Assembly (NCBI GenBank): GCA_947564305.1
Contig: CANOBT010000070.1
Coordinates: forward strand, 1-29,329
Direction of reading: 5' to 3'
DNA: 29,329 nucleotides
Source of the DNA: an uncultured Lachnospiraceae bacterium
GTDB taxonomy: Bacteria > Bacillota_A > Clostridia > Lachnospirales > Lachnospiraceae
Shown here: one piece after another, positions 1 through 8,216 of the stretch
Numbering within the stretch: the stretch's first letter is position 1
Layout: the number at the start of each line of letters is the position of its first letter
Made by a program: the position numbers and the translations under genes
Notes under the pieces: generated by a model
What the model was told of the DNA's origin: nothing
Seen by the model: the letters and a program-made list of their open reading frames with translations, nothing else
Database searches by the model: none

Positions 1-1849
1 GCGGTGTCATTGCTGCAGCCAGAGAGCCCCATATTTCCGCTCCATCTTCCGCCACTTCTTCCAGTCCATACAGGATACCAAAAGTACCCACTACATTCTC
101 TTTTGCTACCAACCCAGTAATTGCTGCAACAGCCGCTTTCCAATCTCCCCAGCCGAGAGGAACGAAAATCCATGCAAACAGATTTCCAATCGATGCTAAA
201 ATACTGTGGTCTAACTCCATACCATCCAACATACGGAATTGACCGTCCACCCATCCAAAATAAGAAGTAAACCATACTACAATTGTAGAGAGAAGGATGA
301 TTGTTCCCGCTTTCTTAATAAAGGACCATCCGCGCTCCCACATACTACGCAGCACATTTCCTACGGTTGGCATATGATATGCCGGAAGCTCCATAACAAA
401 TGGTGCCGGGTCTCCTGCAAACATTTTTGTTTTTTTCAAAATGATTCCAGAGCAGATAACTGCTGCAATTCCCACAAAATATGCGCTGGGCGCTACCCAG
501 GAAGCTTCATGGAACAGTGCACCTGCAATCAGGGCAATAATTGGAAGCTTTGCCCCACATGGAATAAAGGTAGTTGTCATAATTGTCATCTTACGGTCAC
601 GGTCATTTTCAATCGTTCTGGAAGCCATAATTCCGGGAACTCCACAGCCCGAACCAATCAGCATCGGGATAAAGGACTTACCGGAAAGTCCGAATTTACG
701 GAAAATACGGTCCATAATAAAGGCCACTCTTGCCATATATCCACAGCTTTCCAGGAAAGCAAGGAAGATGAACAGAACCAACATCTGAGGCACAAATCCT
801 AGTACCGCACCCACGCCGGCTACAATTCCGTCTAAAATCAATCCCTGAAGCCAATCTGCGCAGTTCAATGCCACAAGAATACTTTCTACTGCCGGCGGAA
901 TAATTTCACCGAACAGCACATCATTTGTCCAGTCTGTTACGATGGTTCCAACCGTAGAAACGGATACATAATATACAATCCACATCACAACCGCAAAAAT
1001 CGGTAATGCAAGAAAGCGATTTGTCACAATTCTATCAATCTTATCTGATACCGTCAGATTTTCTCCATTCTGGCGTTTTGTATAGCATTCACCTATAATA
1101 GAGGAAATATATACATAACGTTCATTTGTGATAATACTTTCCGTATCATCATCCATTTCCTTCTCAATCTGTGCAATCTCATCAGAAATATCCGGTACCC
1201 TGTCCATCTGCTCCTTAATTTTATCATCTTTCTCAAGCAGTTTTATTGCGAAGAATCTCTTTTGTTCCTCTGTAACTGCAGAATCAATCTTACCTTCCAC
1301 AGAGGATAGAATTTTTTCCACATTTTCGGCAAATGTATGTACTGGCTCTGCCTTTTTCCTGGTCGAAGCCGCCTGAACTGCCCTATCTGCAGCTGCTTGT
1401 ACTCCTGTTCCCTTCAGAGCCGAAATCTCAACCGCCTCACATCCCAGCTTCTTAGCCAATTTGTTAATATGAATAGTATCACCATTTTTTTCAACGATAT
1501 CAATCATATTGACCGCCATCACAACCGGAATTCCTAACTCCATCAACTGGGTAGTAAGATACAGGTTCCGTTCAATATTTGTTCCATCTACAATATTGAG
1601 AATAGCATCTGGCCTCTCATGAATCAAATAATTTCTTGCAACAACTTCTTCCAATGTATAAGGAGATAAGGAATAAATACCCGGCAAATCCATGATAATC
1701 ACATCTTTATTCCCTTTTAATTTTCCTTCTTTCTTTTCTACCGTAACGCCCGGCCAGTTTCCAACAAACTGATTGGAGCCGGTTAATGCATTAAACAATG
1801 TAGTTTTTCCACTATTCGGATTTCCCGCTAATGCAATCTTAATCGCCAT
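1..1849 (-). CDS. feoB: Ferrous iron transport protein B (FeoB), 3' end outside the window
   Basis: GTP-driven ferrous iron uptake permease of the cytoplasmic membrane. About 616 residues are visible, and the gene runs off the left edge with its frame open. The start ATG at 1849 follows AGGAGG seven bases upstream. The N-terminal G domain shows the P-loop GNPNSGKT (residues 9-16), then FVGNWPGVTVEKKEG, a DLPG Walker B region and the NMID nucleotide-specificity motif. After about residue 280 the protein is strongly hydrophobic and carries typical FeoB Gate-motif stretches such as PMLIGSGCGVPGIMASR and FIPCGAKLPI. It lies 79 bases downstream of two feoA-like genes, and the three probably form one operon. 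Family assignment is certain; only the C-terminal part is unseen. Confidence 0.97.
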   Translation of the reverse strand, partial: MAIKIALAGNPNSGKTTLFNALTGSNQFVGNWPGVTVEKKEGKLKGNKDVIIMDLPGIYSLSPYTLEEVVARNYLIHERPDAILNIVDGTNIERNLYLTTQLMELGIPVVMAVNMIDIVEKNGDTIHINKLAKKLGCEAVEISALKGTGVQAAADRAVQAASTRKKAEPVHTFAENVEKILSSVEGKIDSAVTEEQKRFFAIKLLEKDDKIKEQMDRVPDISDEIAQIEKEMDDDTESIITNERYVYISSIIGECYTKRQNGENLTVSDKIDRIVTNRFLALPIFAVVMWIVYYVSVSTVGTIVTDWTNDVLFGEIIPPAVESILVALNCADWLQGLILDGIVAGVGAVLGFVPQMLVLFIFLAFLESCGYMARVAFIMDRIFRKFGLSGKSFIPMLIGSGCGVPGIMASRTIENDRDRKMTIMTTTFIPCGAKLPIIALIAGALFHEASWVAPSAYFVGIAAVICSGIILKKTKMFAGDPAPFVMELPAYHMPTVGNVLRSMWERGWSFIKKAGTIILLSTIVVWFTSYFGWVDGQFRMLDGMELDHSILASIGNLFAWIFVPLGWGDWKAAVAAITGLVAKENVVGTFGILYGLEEVAEDGAEIWGSLAAAMTP

Positions 1850-1928
1850 TTCTATGTCCTCCTGATAATATTTTTAATTCTACCTTTAATTAGCATCAAC
1901 TAACTATTCTTCAAAAATAAAAAATATA

Positions 1929-2147
1929 TTATTGAACCGCAATCATTTCTGCATCTGCTTTACGGACAGATAATTCATACCCTCTTACTGTAATTTCCAC
2001 AGGATCTCCTAAAGGGGCAACCTTTCTTACAAAAATGTCAACACCTTTTGTAATCCCCATGTCCATGATCCTTCTCTTGACCGGTCCCTCTCCAGTCAAT
2101 TTTGTGACCTTTACAGTCTGTCCGCATGGAACGTCCTTCAATGTCAT
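1929..2147 (-). CDS. feoA: FeoA family protein (second FeoA of the pair)
   Basis: A small cytosolic SH3-like protein of 72 residues that in this family assists or regulates FeoB. The start ATG at 2147 is chosen because GAAGGAGGAGAAG lies just upstream and the protein then begins MTLKDVPCGQTVKV, the usual FeoA opening. A longer in-frame reading back to 2201 would overlap the preceding gene and has no support. Typical FeoA features are GPVKRRIMDMGITKGVDIFV followed by APLGDPVEITVRGYELSVR. It sits 16 bases after the first feoA-like gene and 79 bases before feoB. Confidence 0.93.
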   Translation of the reverse strand: MTLKDVPCGQTVKVTKLTGEGPVKRRIMDMGITKGVDIFVRKVAPLGDPVEITVRGYELSVRKADAEMIAVQ

Positions 2148-2163
2148 AATTACTTCTCCTCCT

Positions 2164-2379
2164 TCAGCCAACCATAATTTTGTTTGCCATATCTTTTCCA
2201 ATTGCTACACGAGAGTCCTTTACGTTTACAATCATATTGCCATTGATCTCAGATACTACGGTTACCTTCGCCCCGGCTACAAAGCCAAGGTTCTCTATGA
2301 AACGTCTTGCCTCTTCTTTTCCTCCTATTTTTCGAATCGTATTCGGCTCTCCTTGTTTTACCATCGATAAAGGCATCAT
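2164..2379 (-). CDS. feoA: FeoA family protein (first FeoA of the pair)
   Basis: A small FeoA/SH3-like protein of about 71 residues at the head of the iron uptake operon. Several ATG codons lie close together (2385, 2379, 2376). The purine-rich AGAAAGAAG directly abuts the one at 2385, so 2379 or 2376 is the better-spaced start and gives MMPLSMVKQGEP. The body, with RRFIENLGFVAGAKVTVV and NMIVNVKDSRVAIGKDMA, matches FeoA-type proteins that occur as tandem pairs in Clostridia. The exact roles of the two copies are not known from sequence. The start is uncertain by a few codons. Confidence 0.88.
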   Translation of the reverse strand: MMPLSMVKQGEPNTIRKIGGKEEARRFIENLGFVAGAKVTVVSEINGNMIVNVKDSRVAIGKDMANKIMVG

Positions 2380-2426
2380 AATCATCTTCTTTCTATTTAT
2401 GTATATAACACTCTTCGCTTACAAAA

Positions 2427-2458
2427 GTTAGTATATGCTAACATAAGGCAGTTGTCAA
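2427..2458 (-). promoter_or_regulatory. feo operon promoter with palindromic operator over the -10 box
   Basis: On the minus strand TTGACA (2453-2458) is followed by exactly 17 bases and TATACT (2430-2435), a nearly perfect vegetative sigma factor promoter. A 16-base inverted repeat, GTTAGCATATACTAAC on the minus strand (2427-2442), covers the -10 hexamer; ten of its twelve outer bases are symmetric. This placement suits a metal-responsive repressor. The GTTAG/CTAAC half-sites resemble DtxR/IdeR-type boxes more than Fur boxes, but the regulator is inferred only. Confidence 0.75.
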
Positions 2459-2529
2459 GTACTCTTTTTCATTTTTTACAAAAAGATTTAATTTTTGTAA
2501 AATAAAGGTAAAATATCCATATCAAGGGC

Positions 2530-2558
2530 TTGCACTTTTCTGCAATACACTATATAAT
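2530..2558 (+). promoter_or_regulatory. Promoter of the secreted coiled-coil/3D protein gene
   Basis: TTGCAC (2530-2535), a 17-base spacer and a perfect TATAAT (2553-2558) lie about 65 bases before the coding region on the plus strand. It diverges from the feo promoter, with about 70 bases between the two -35 boxes. Confidence 0.8.
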
Positions 2559-2624
2559 GTATAAGCAGATTGCTCTGTAACAGAGTATAGAGCATGAATT
2601 ATTAAGAAAGGAATGGATTTGTGA

Positions 2625-3728
2625 TTGCGTATGAATAAAAAAGTACAAGCCTTACTGGTCTTTCTTCTCACTTCCGCTATGCTCTTGTCCGTACATGTAT
2701 ATGCAGAAGATATTGAAAACCTGGAAAGCAAAACAAGTAATCTTCAAAACCAGCTGAATGACATTAATCAGGACTTACTAAAAATCGCTGATGAAATCGC
2801 CGCTACAGAAGCCGCTATTGAAGAAGCGAATAATAACATGCTTCGTATACAAGATTCTCTTGCAATCTCACGTGAGAATGAGATGAGACAATACGAAGAC
2901 ATGAAGACACGTATCAGATATATGTACGAAAACGGCAGCAATACGCTGTTGGAGTTGTTATTTTCTGCTGAAAATATGACAGACTTCCTCAATCGTGCCG
3001 ATTTTATACAGAATATCAGCAGCTATGACCGCGAAAAGTTGGAAAACCTGCAAAGCATTCAAAAAGGAATAGAGATACAGGAGGCCGATTTACTTGCAAA
3101 GCAGGAGTCACTGAAAAGTCTGCAGGAACAGTTAGTGAAACAGCAGGAAGAATTGAAGCAAAAAGCGCAGGAAACTTCCACAGATTTGGAAGCATTTAAA
3201 GCACAGTTACAGGCGCTTCGTGAAGAACAGGCTAGAGCCGCTGCAGCAGAAGCTGCCAGACGGGCAGCGGAGGAAGAACAGAAACGTCTTGCCGCATCTC
3301 AGAGCACTTCAGTAAATACAAACGGATCTGCGAATGCTTCCAGTCCGTCTGAGTCCACAGACCCAACGGATTCTGCCCCGCCTTCCGATACGGACGGCAC
3401 ACTGAGCAACACTGACACTGATTCCACAACAGATGGCGGTAGTTACCCAACTTATAATACGGGTGCTCTGACCCCGTCAAAGGGTGTCGTTTATTATAAT
3501 GGACATCGTGAGACTTATTATTCTCAGAAGGTTCTTCCAGGAGGCGGTTTAAATATCCCTGGACGTCATGTTGCTGAAGATGGAACTATCCGGGATGCTG
3601 ACGGTTATATCTGCGTTGCCAGCAGTGATTTCGCCTGGGGAAGTGTGGTTGAGACTTCACTGGGTACTGCTAAAGTATATGACTGTGGATGTGCAAGTGG
3701 TACAATTGACATTTATACTGACTGGTAA
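2625..3728 (+). CDS. Secreted coiled-coil protein with C-terminal 3D-like domain (probable cell-wall protein)
   Basis: An exported protein of 367 residues. The signal peptide covers roughly residues 1-27 (basic MNKK, hydrophobic core, likely cleavage after VYA). Residues 29-225 form a long coiled coil like the N-terminal part of PcsB/CwlO-type wall hydrolases. Residues 226-283 are a Ser/Thr/Asp-rich low-complexity linker. Residues 287-367 end in a 3D-like fold (GYICVASSDFAWGSVVETS, then KVYDCGCASGTIDIY). Known relatives act on or near peptidoglycan; catalysis here is inferred. The start is uncertain: TTG at 2625 and ATG at 2631 are both in frame, and the best purine-rich tract (AAGAAAGGA, ending 2612) is rather far from either. 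An earlier ATG at 2613 is cut off by an in-frame TGA. A strong terminator follows. Confidence 0.85.
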   Translation: MRMNKKVQALLVFLLTSAMLLSVHVYAEDIENLESKTSNLQNQLNDINQDLLKIADEIAATEAAIEEANNNMLRIQDSLAISRENEMRQYEDMKTRIRYMYENGSNTLLELLFSAENMTDFLNRADFIQNISSYDREKLENLQSIQKGIEIQEADLLAKQESLKSLQEQLVKQQEELKQKAQETSTDLEAFKAQLQALREEQARAAAAEAARRAAEEEQKRLAASQSTSVNTNGSANASSPSESTDPTDSAPPSDTDGTLSNTDTDSTTDGGSYPTYNTGALTPSKGVVYYNGHRETYYSQKVLPGGGLNIPGRHVAEDGTIRDADGYICVASSDFAWGSVVETSLGTAKVYDCGCASGTIDIYTDW

Positions 3729-3745
3729 ATTTAATCAAATATACT

Positions 3746-3776
3746 TATCCCACCGCAGAGCGGTGGGATATTTTTT
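3746..3776 (+). terminator. Rho-independent terminator after the 3D-domain gene
   Basis: A GC-rich stem of 11 base pairs (3746-3756 with 3760-3770, core ATCCCACCGC/GCGGTGGGAT) with a three-base loop is followed by six T residues on the plus strand, 18 bases past the stop codon. Confidence 0.92.
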
Positions 3777-3801
3777 AATCTCATATGCAGAATGTGCGCA
3801 C

Positions 3802-3839
3802 AAAAAATCGGAATCCCTTTTGACGGTGACTCCGATTTT
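3802..3839 (-). terminator. Rho-independent terminator after pnp
   Basis: On the minus strand AAAATCGGA (3831-3839) pairs with TCCGATTTT (3804-3812) around an 18-base loop and runs into a T tract, starting about 20 bases past the pnp stop codon. It is weaker than the plus-strand terminator next to it; the two point toward each other between convergent genes. Confidence 0.65.
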
Positions 3840-3859
3840 CTTGATTTTATATTCTCTTT

Positions 3860-5947
3860 TTACTCTGCTACATCTCTCATGCTAAAGCTAAATCTACCCA
3901 TCTTATCTTTTCCAAGGCAAACTGCCTTTACAACATCTCCTAGTTTAAGAACGTCCTCTACTTTGTTCACTCTATGCTTTGCAATCTTAGAAATGTGCAC
4001 CATACCTTCCTTACCCGGTGCGAATTCCAAAAATGCACCGAACTCTTTAATGCTGACAACTTTGCCTTCAAATACTTGTCCAGCCTCAAACTCTGTCACA
4101 ATCGTGGTAATTAACTTGGCCGCTTTATTCATATCTTCCTGTTCTGTTCCGCAGATAGATACAGAACCATCTTCTTCAATATCAATCTTGACACCAGTCT
4201 CCTCAATAATGGCATTGATCGTCTTGCCTCTCTGCCCTACCACATCCCCAATCTTCTGAGGATCAATCTGCATCTGGATAATCTTCGGCGCTGAAGGAGC
4301 AACCTCCGGTCTTGGCTCAGCAATCGCCTTGCTCATCACTTCATCCAAGATGTAAGTCCTTGCCTTCTTAGTCGCAGCTATTGCTTCCTCAATGATTGGC
4401 CGGGTCAGTCCGTGAATCTTGATATCCATCTGAATTGCCGTAATACCTTTATGCGTTCCAGCCACCTTGAAGTCCATGTCTCCAAAGAAATCTTCCAACC
4501 CTTGAATGTCTGTCAGCACGAGATAATCATCATCTGTATCCCCTGTCACAAGACCTGCAGAAATTCCTGCAACCGCAGCCTTAATCGGCACACCGGCTGT
4601 CATCAGTGACATGCTGGATGCACACACGCTGGCCTGTGATGTAGAACCGTTGGATTCAAATGTCTCTGAAACGGTACGGATTGCATATGGGAATTCTGCC
4701 TCTGCCGGTAATACTGGAAGCAGTGCCCGTTCTGCCAAAGCCCCGTGTCCAATCTCACGTCTTCCGGGCCCTCTGGAGGGCTTTGTCTCACCAACAGAGT
4801 AAGACGGGAAATTATAATGATGCATATACCGCTTGGATGTCTCAGACTCGTCCAAACCGTCCAACCTCTGTGCCTCAGATAAAGGAGCCAGTGTGGTTAC
4901 CGTACAAATCTGGGTCTGTCCACGGGTAAACATGGCGGAACCATGCACTCTGGGAATCAAATCCACTTCTGCCGCTAACGGCCGGATTTCATCCACTGCA
5001 CGGCCATCCGGACGCTTATGATCTTTCAGAATCATCTTACGAACGGTCTTCTTCTGGTATTGATAAACTGCCTCACCTAAAACCTCCAGCCATTCTTCCT
5101 TTTCCGCAAATGCTTCCTCTAACTTTTCAGTAATTGCACGGATACTACCTTCTCTTGTCTGCTTATCATCTGTAAAGACTGCTTCCTCCATCTGGGATGG
5201 CGGAACAATCTCCTTAATCGCCTCAAACAACTCCTCTGGCACTGCACAGCTTTCATATTCATGTTTCGGCTTACCACATTCTGCTACAATAGTATCAATG
5301 AATGCAATCACTTTCTGGTTCACTTCATGAGCTGCAAAAATCGCGTCTATCATCTGTGCTTCCGGCACTTCCTCAGCACCAGCCTCAATCATAATCACCT
5401 TTTCTCTGGTAGATGCAACTGTCAATGCCAGGCTGGAAGCTTCCTTCTGCTCTGCTGTAGGATTGAATATAAATTCGCCGTCAACCAATCCTACCTGAGT
5501 TGTGGAAATAGGTCCGTCAAAAGGAATATCTGAAATGCTGACTGCAATGGCAGCTCCCAGCATTGCGGTCAGCTCCGGGCTGCAGTCCGGATCAACAGAC
5601 ATCACCAGATTCTCTAATGTCACATCATTCCTGTAATCTTTCGGAAATAAGGGACGCATAGGACGGTCAATGACACGGTCTGTCAGTACTGCATTCTCTG
5701 ATGCCTTACCTTCCCGCTTATTAAATCCGCCAGGAATCTTACCTACAGAATACATTCTCTCATTATATTCCACACTCAAGGGGAAGAAATCAATTCCATC
5801 CCTTGGCTTCTCAGAGGCTGTAGCCGTACACAATACCGTAGTCTCTCCATAATGCATCAAAACCGCACCGTTTGCCTGCTTTGCAACCCGGTTCACATCT
5901 ACCCGCAGGGTTCTTCCTGCAAGTTCCATTTCATACTTCTTAAACAT
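3860..5947 (-). CDS. pnp: Polynucleotide phosphorylase (PNPase)
   Basis: A phosphorolytic 3'-5' exoribonuclease that degrades RNA to nucleoside diphosphates; it forms a homotrimer in the cytosol. The full 695-residue length is normal. Two RNase PH cores are visible (about 1-210 and 310-545). The second has the active-site signature GDMDFKVAGTHKG (489-501) and the conserved FPSYSVGETKPSRGPGRREIG region. A KH domain follows (about 555-615, with IGDVVGQRGKTIN), then an S1 domain (about 623-692). The start ATG at 5947 follows AAGGAGAG. In many bacteria pnp follows rpsO, but here the two are 11 kb apart and pnp is transcribed alone from its own promoter, with a structured leader and a downstream terminator. 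Confidence 0.98.
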   Translation of the reverse strand: MFKKYEMELAGRTLRVDVNRVAKQANGAVLMHYGETTVLCTATASEKPRDGIDFFPLSVEYNERMYSVGKIPGGFNKREGKASENAVLTDRVIDRPMRPLFPKDYRNDVTLENLVMSVDPDCSPELTAMLGAAIAVSISDIPFDGPISTTQVGLVDGEFIFNPTAEQKEASSLALTVASTREKVIMIEAGAEEVPEAQMIDAIFAAHEVNQKVIAFIDTIVAECGKPKHEYESCAVPEELFEAIKEIVPPSQMEEAVFTDDKQTREGSIRAITEKLEEAFAEKEEWLEVLGEAVYQYQKKTVRKMILKDHKRPDGRAVDEIRPLAAEVDLIPRVHGSAMFTRGQTQICTVTTLAPLSEAQRLDGLDESETSKRYMHHYNFPSYSVGETKPSRGPGRREIGHGALAERALLPVLPAEAEFPYAIRTVSETFESNGSTSQASVCASSMSLMTAGVPIKAAVAGISAGLVTGDTDDDYLVLTDIQGLEDFFGDMDFKVAGTHKGITAIQMDIKIHGLTRPIIEEAIAATKKARTYILDEVMSKAIAEPRPEVAPSAPKIIQMQIDPQKIGDVVGQRGKTINAIIEETGVKIDIEEDGSVSICGTEQEDMNKAAKLITTIVTEFEAGQVFEGKVVSIKEFGAFLEFAPGKEGMVHISKIAKHRVNKVEDVLKLGDVVKAVCLGKDKMGRFSFSMRDVAE

Positions 5948-6023
5948 TGTACTCTCCTTTTTGTTATTAATTTTCTGTCAGCACATGTACTCAGCAGACA
6001 GAAGTTCACGCCTGAAAGCAGAA

Positions 6024-6105
6024 GAGTCCGAAACTACTAAAAAACACACCATCTGACGGATGTGCTTTTCAGTGGTCTCGGGAACTGGCATTCCGCCTCA
6101 GACTC
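6024..6105 (-). promoter_or_regulatory. Structured pnp leader with terminator and competing hairpin (putative attenuator)
   Basis: The leader between the pnp promoter and pnp contains a terminator-like hairpin: on the minus strand GCACATC (6059-6065) pairs with GATGGTGTG (6045-6053), with one bulge, followed by six T (6039-6044). An alternative helix, ACCACTGA (6069-6076) with TCAGATGGT (6048-6056), eight pairs and one bulged A, uses the same 3' arm, so the two structures exclude each other. An enclosing helix, GAGTCTG (6099-6105) with CGGACTC (6024-6030), is also possible. This is the layout of a transcription attenuator. The ligand or sensing factor is unknown, and I do not recognise an RNA family. 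Confidence 0.5.
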
Positions 6106-6109
6106 CGTT

Positions 6110-6138
6110 ATTATAGCATACTCTATTTCTCAGCGCAA
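6110..6138 (-). promoter_or_regulatory. pnp promoter
   Basis: On the minus strand TTGCGC (6133-6138), a 17-base spacer and TATAAT (6110-6115). The -10 box is preceded by TGC, making an extended -10, which can compensate for the weak -35. Transcription would begin about 160 bases before the pnp start codon. Confidence 0.72.
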
Positions 6139-6160
6139 TTGATAATTTGAAACGATGGTC

Positions 6161-6193
6161 AAAACAATGGCCAACAGATGCTTTCTGTCGGCC
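6161..6193 (-). terminator. Rho-independent terminator after nadE
   Basis: On the minus strand GGCCGACAGA (6184-6193) pairs with TCTGTTGGCC (6169-6178), ten pairs including one G-U, around a five-base loop. An AT-rich tail with TTTT follows. It lies about 28 bases past the nadE stop and upstream of the pnp promoter, separating the two units. Confidence 0.75.
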
Positions 6194-6220
6194 TGTAAAG
6201 AATACTATATAGTTTGTATA

Positions 6221-8125
6221 CTAACGCTTTAAGTCTTCCAGCCATCCGGTCGCACAGGCATCACTTGGCATACGCCAGTCACCGCGCGGTGAAAGCGCCA
6301 CGGTTCCTACCTTCGGCCCATCGGGCAGACAGGAACGTTTGAACTGCTGGGAGAAAAACCGTCTGCAGAATGTTTCCAGCCACTTTGCAATTGTGTCCGA
6401 ATCATATTTTTCACCAAACGCCTGGTGCGCAAGGCGAAATATTTTTTTCGGCTCATATCCAAAGCGCAGCAGATAATATAAAAAGAAGTCATGCAGTTCA
6501 TACGGTCCAACCAAATCTTCTGTCTTTTGCGCAATATTTCCTTCTTTCGGCGGCAGAAGCTCCGGGCTGACCGGAGTGTCCAATACATCATAAAGCACTT
6601 CTTTTAACTGTGCATCTTCTGTGGTATCTGCTACGTGTTTGACCAAATGACGCACTAACGTCTTCGGGATTGACGCATTTACTCCATACATAGACATATG
6701 GTCTCCGTTATAAGTTGCCCATCCAAGAGCAAGCTCCGACATGTCCCCAGTCCCTATCACCATACCTCCATCCTTGTTAGCAAGGTCCATCAATACTTGT
6801 GTCCGTTCCCTTGCCTGGCTGTTTTCATAGGTCACACTATGGTCATCCGGGTCATGCCCGATATCTTGAAAATGTACCTGCACAGCATCTCTGATTGGAA
6901 CTTCCCGAAGGGTAGTCCCAAGCTGCACTGCCATCTGACAGGCATTGCGATATGTTCTGTCCGTGGTTCCAAAACATGGCATTGTCACCGCGAGAATTTC
7001 TTTCCTGCTTCGCCCCAGCATATCAAAAGCCCTGGCAGTTGCTAAAAGCGCCAAGGTAGAATCCAAGCCGCCGGAAATACCTACAACCGCTGTCTTTGCA
7101 CGAGTATGGGCCAGACGCTTTTTCAACCCCATAGCCTGTATGTTCAAAATTTCCTCACATCGTTCTGAACGTATCCGGTCATCCTGTGGAACAAAAGGCT
7201 GCATCGGGAATACGCGAGTCAGTTCCGTCTCTTCTATGCCCACCTCAAATTGCACGCGTTCCAGACTTTTTCTCTCTGATAACTTGAATGTGGTATTCTT
7301 CCTCCGCTCACTGATCAACCGGAAAATATCTATCTCCGTATAAATAACATCGTTTTTAAACCGCTCTGCTTCCTTCAGGAGCATCCCGTTTTCCGCTATC
7401 ATATTATGCCCGCCAAATACCAGATCTGTGGTAGATTCTCCTTCCCCTGCATTTGCATAGATATATCCGGCAAGCAGCCGTGCTGACTGCCCCTGGATTA
7501 ATTCTCTGCGGTAAGAATCCTTTCCAATCGTCTCGTCACTGGCAGATAAGTTCACAATCACCGTTGCCCCTTCCAATGCTGCCTGAATACTAGGTGGAAC
7601 CGGCGACCAGAGATCTTCACAAATCTCTGCGGACACAATCAGATTATCCATTCCTGCACACTGGAACAAAATCTGCGGTCCGAAAGGAACATATTCCCCT
7701 TCAAATGAAATAAACCGCATCCTCTTCGGACCAGGATTAAATTGTCTCATTTCATAAAATTCCCCATAATTAGGCAGAAATGTCTTGGTCGTAAATCCAA
7801 GGATACTGCCTTTATTCAAAGCTGCAGCAACATTATACAGCTTCCCATCCACACATAATGGCAGACCTGCAAATATGAGCATGTCTTTGTCTTTCGTAAA
7901 TTCTGCGATGTTCAGCAATGCTTTTCTGGAATCTCTCAAAAGTACCTCCTGAAGAAACAAGTCCCCACATGTATATCCTGTAATACACAGTTCTGGAAAC
8001 ACCAGAATCTTAGCATGTGCATCTACCGCCTTCCGGATTACTTCACATATTTGTTCCTGATTATACCTCACGTCCGCAACACGGATATCCGGTGTTGCAG
8101 CAGCCACTTTCACAAAACCATGTTC
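6221..8125 (-). CDS. nadE: Glutamine-dependent NAD(+) synthetase
   Basis: Makes NAD from deamido-NAD using ATP and ammonia taken from glutamine. The N-terminal carbon-nitrogen hydrolase domain has the Glu-Lys-Cys triad: E45 in LVFPELCITGY, K114 in TKTFLPNYGEF and C169 in SAEICEDLW. The C-terminal ATP-pyrophosphatase domain has the SGGLDS loop at residue 351 onward. The start ATG at 8125 gives 634 residues, a normal length, and begins MEHGFVKVAAATPDIRVAD; GGGAGG lies 11 bases upstream. An in-frame reading back to 8185 would add a charged stretch that is not typical. It is the last gene of a minus-strand unit behind hslO (91-base gap). Confidence 0.96.
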   Translation of the reverse strand, partial: EHGFVKVAAATPDIRVADVRYNQEQICEVIRKAVDAHAKILVFPELCITGYTCGDLFLQEVLLRDSRKALLNIAEFTKDKDMLIFAGLPLCVDGKLYNVAAALNKGSILGFTTKTFLPNYGEFYEMRQFNPGPKRMRFISFEGEYVPFGPQILFQCAGMDNLIVSAEICEDLWSPVPPSIQAALEGATVIVNLSASDETIGKDSYRRELIQGQSARLLAGYIYANAGEGESTTDLVFGGHNMIAENGMLLKEAERFKNDVIYTEIDIFRLISERRKNTTFKLSERKSLERVQFEVGIEETELTRVFPMQPFVPQDDRIRSERCEEILNIQAMGLKKRLAHTRAKTAVVGISGGLDSTLALLATARAFDMLGRSRKEILAVTMPCFGTTDRTYRNACQMAVQLGTTLREVPIRDAVQVHFQDIGHDPDDHSVTYENSQARERTQVLMDLANKDGGMVIGTGDMSELALGWATYNGDHMSMYGVNASIPKTLVRHLVKHVADTTEDAQLKEVLYDVLDTPVSPELLPPKEGNIAQKTEDLVGPYELHDFFLYYLLRFGYEPKKIFRLAHQAFGEKYDSDTIAKWLETFCRRFFSQQFKRSCLPDGPKVGTVALSPRGDWRMPSDACATGWLEDLKR

Positions 8126-8216
8126 CATCTCTCTTTCAGCCTCCCGTTTTGCATTCTCTATTTTTTCTTTCCTCTTGACAATCACTTCAAAAAAGTCCTG
8201 GCTCTCTGTATCCTCA

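Noticed and set aside
6024..6105. The pnp leader as a T-box, SAM or other known riboswitch
   Set aside because: I could not find the conserved cores of those classes. It is kept only as an unassigned attenuator candidate.
8125..8185. An N-terminal extension of NadE by 20 residues
   Set aside because: The extension is Lys/Glu-rich and unlike the family, whereas the start at 8125 gives the normal N terminus and length.
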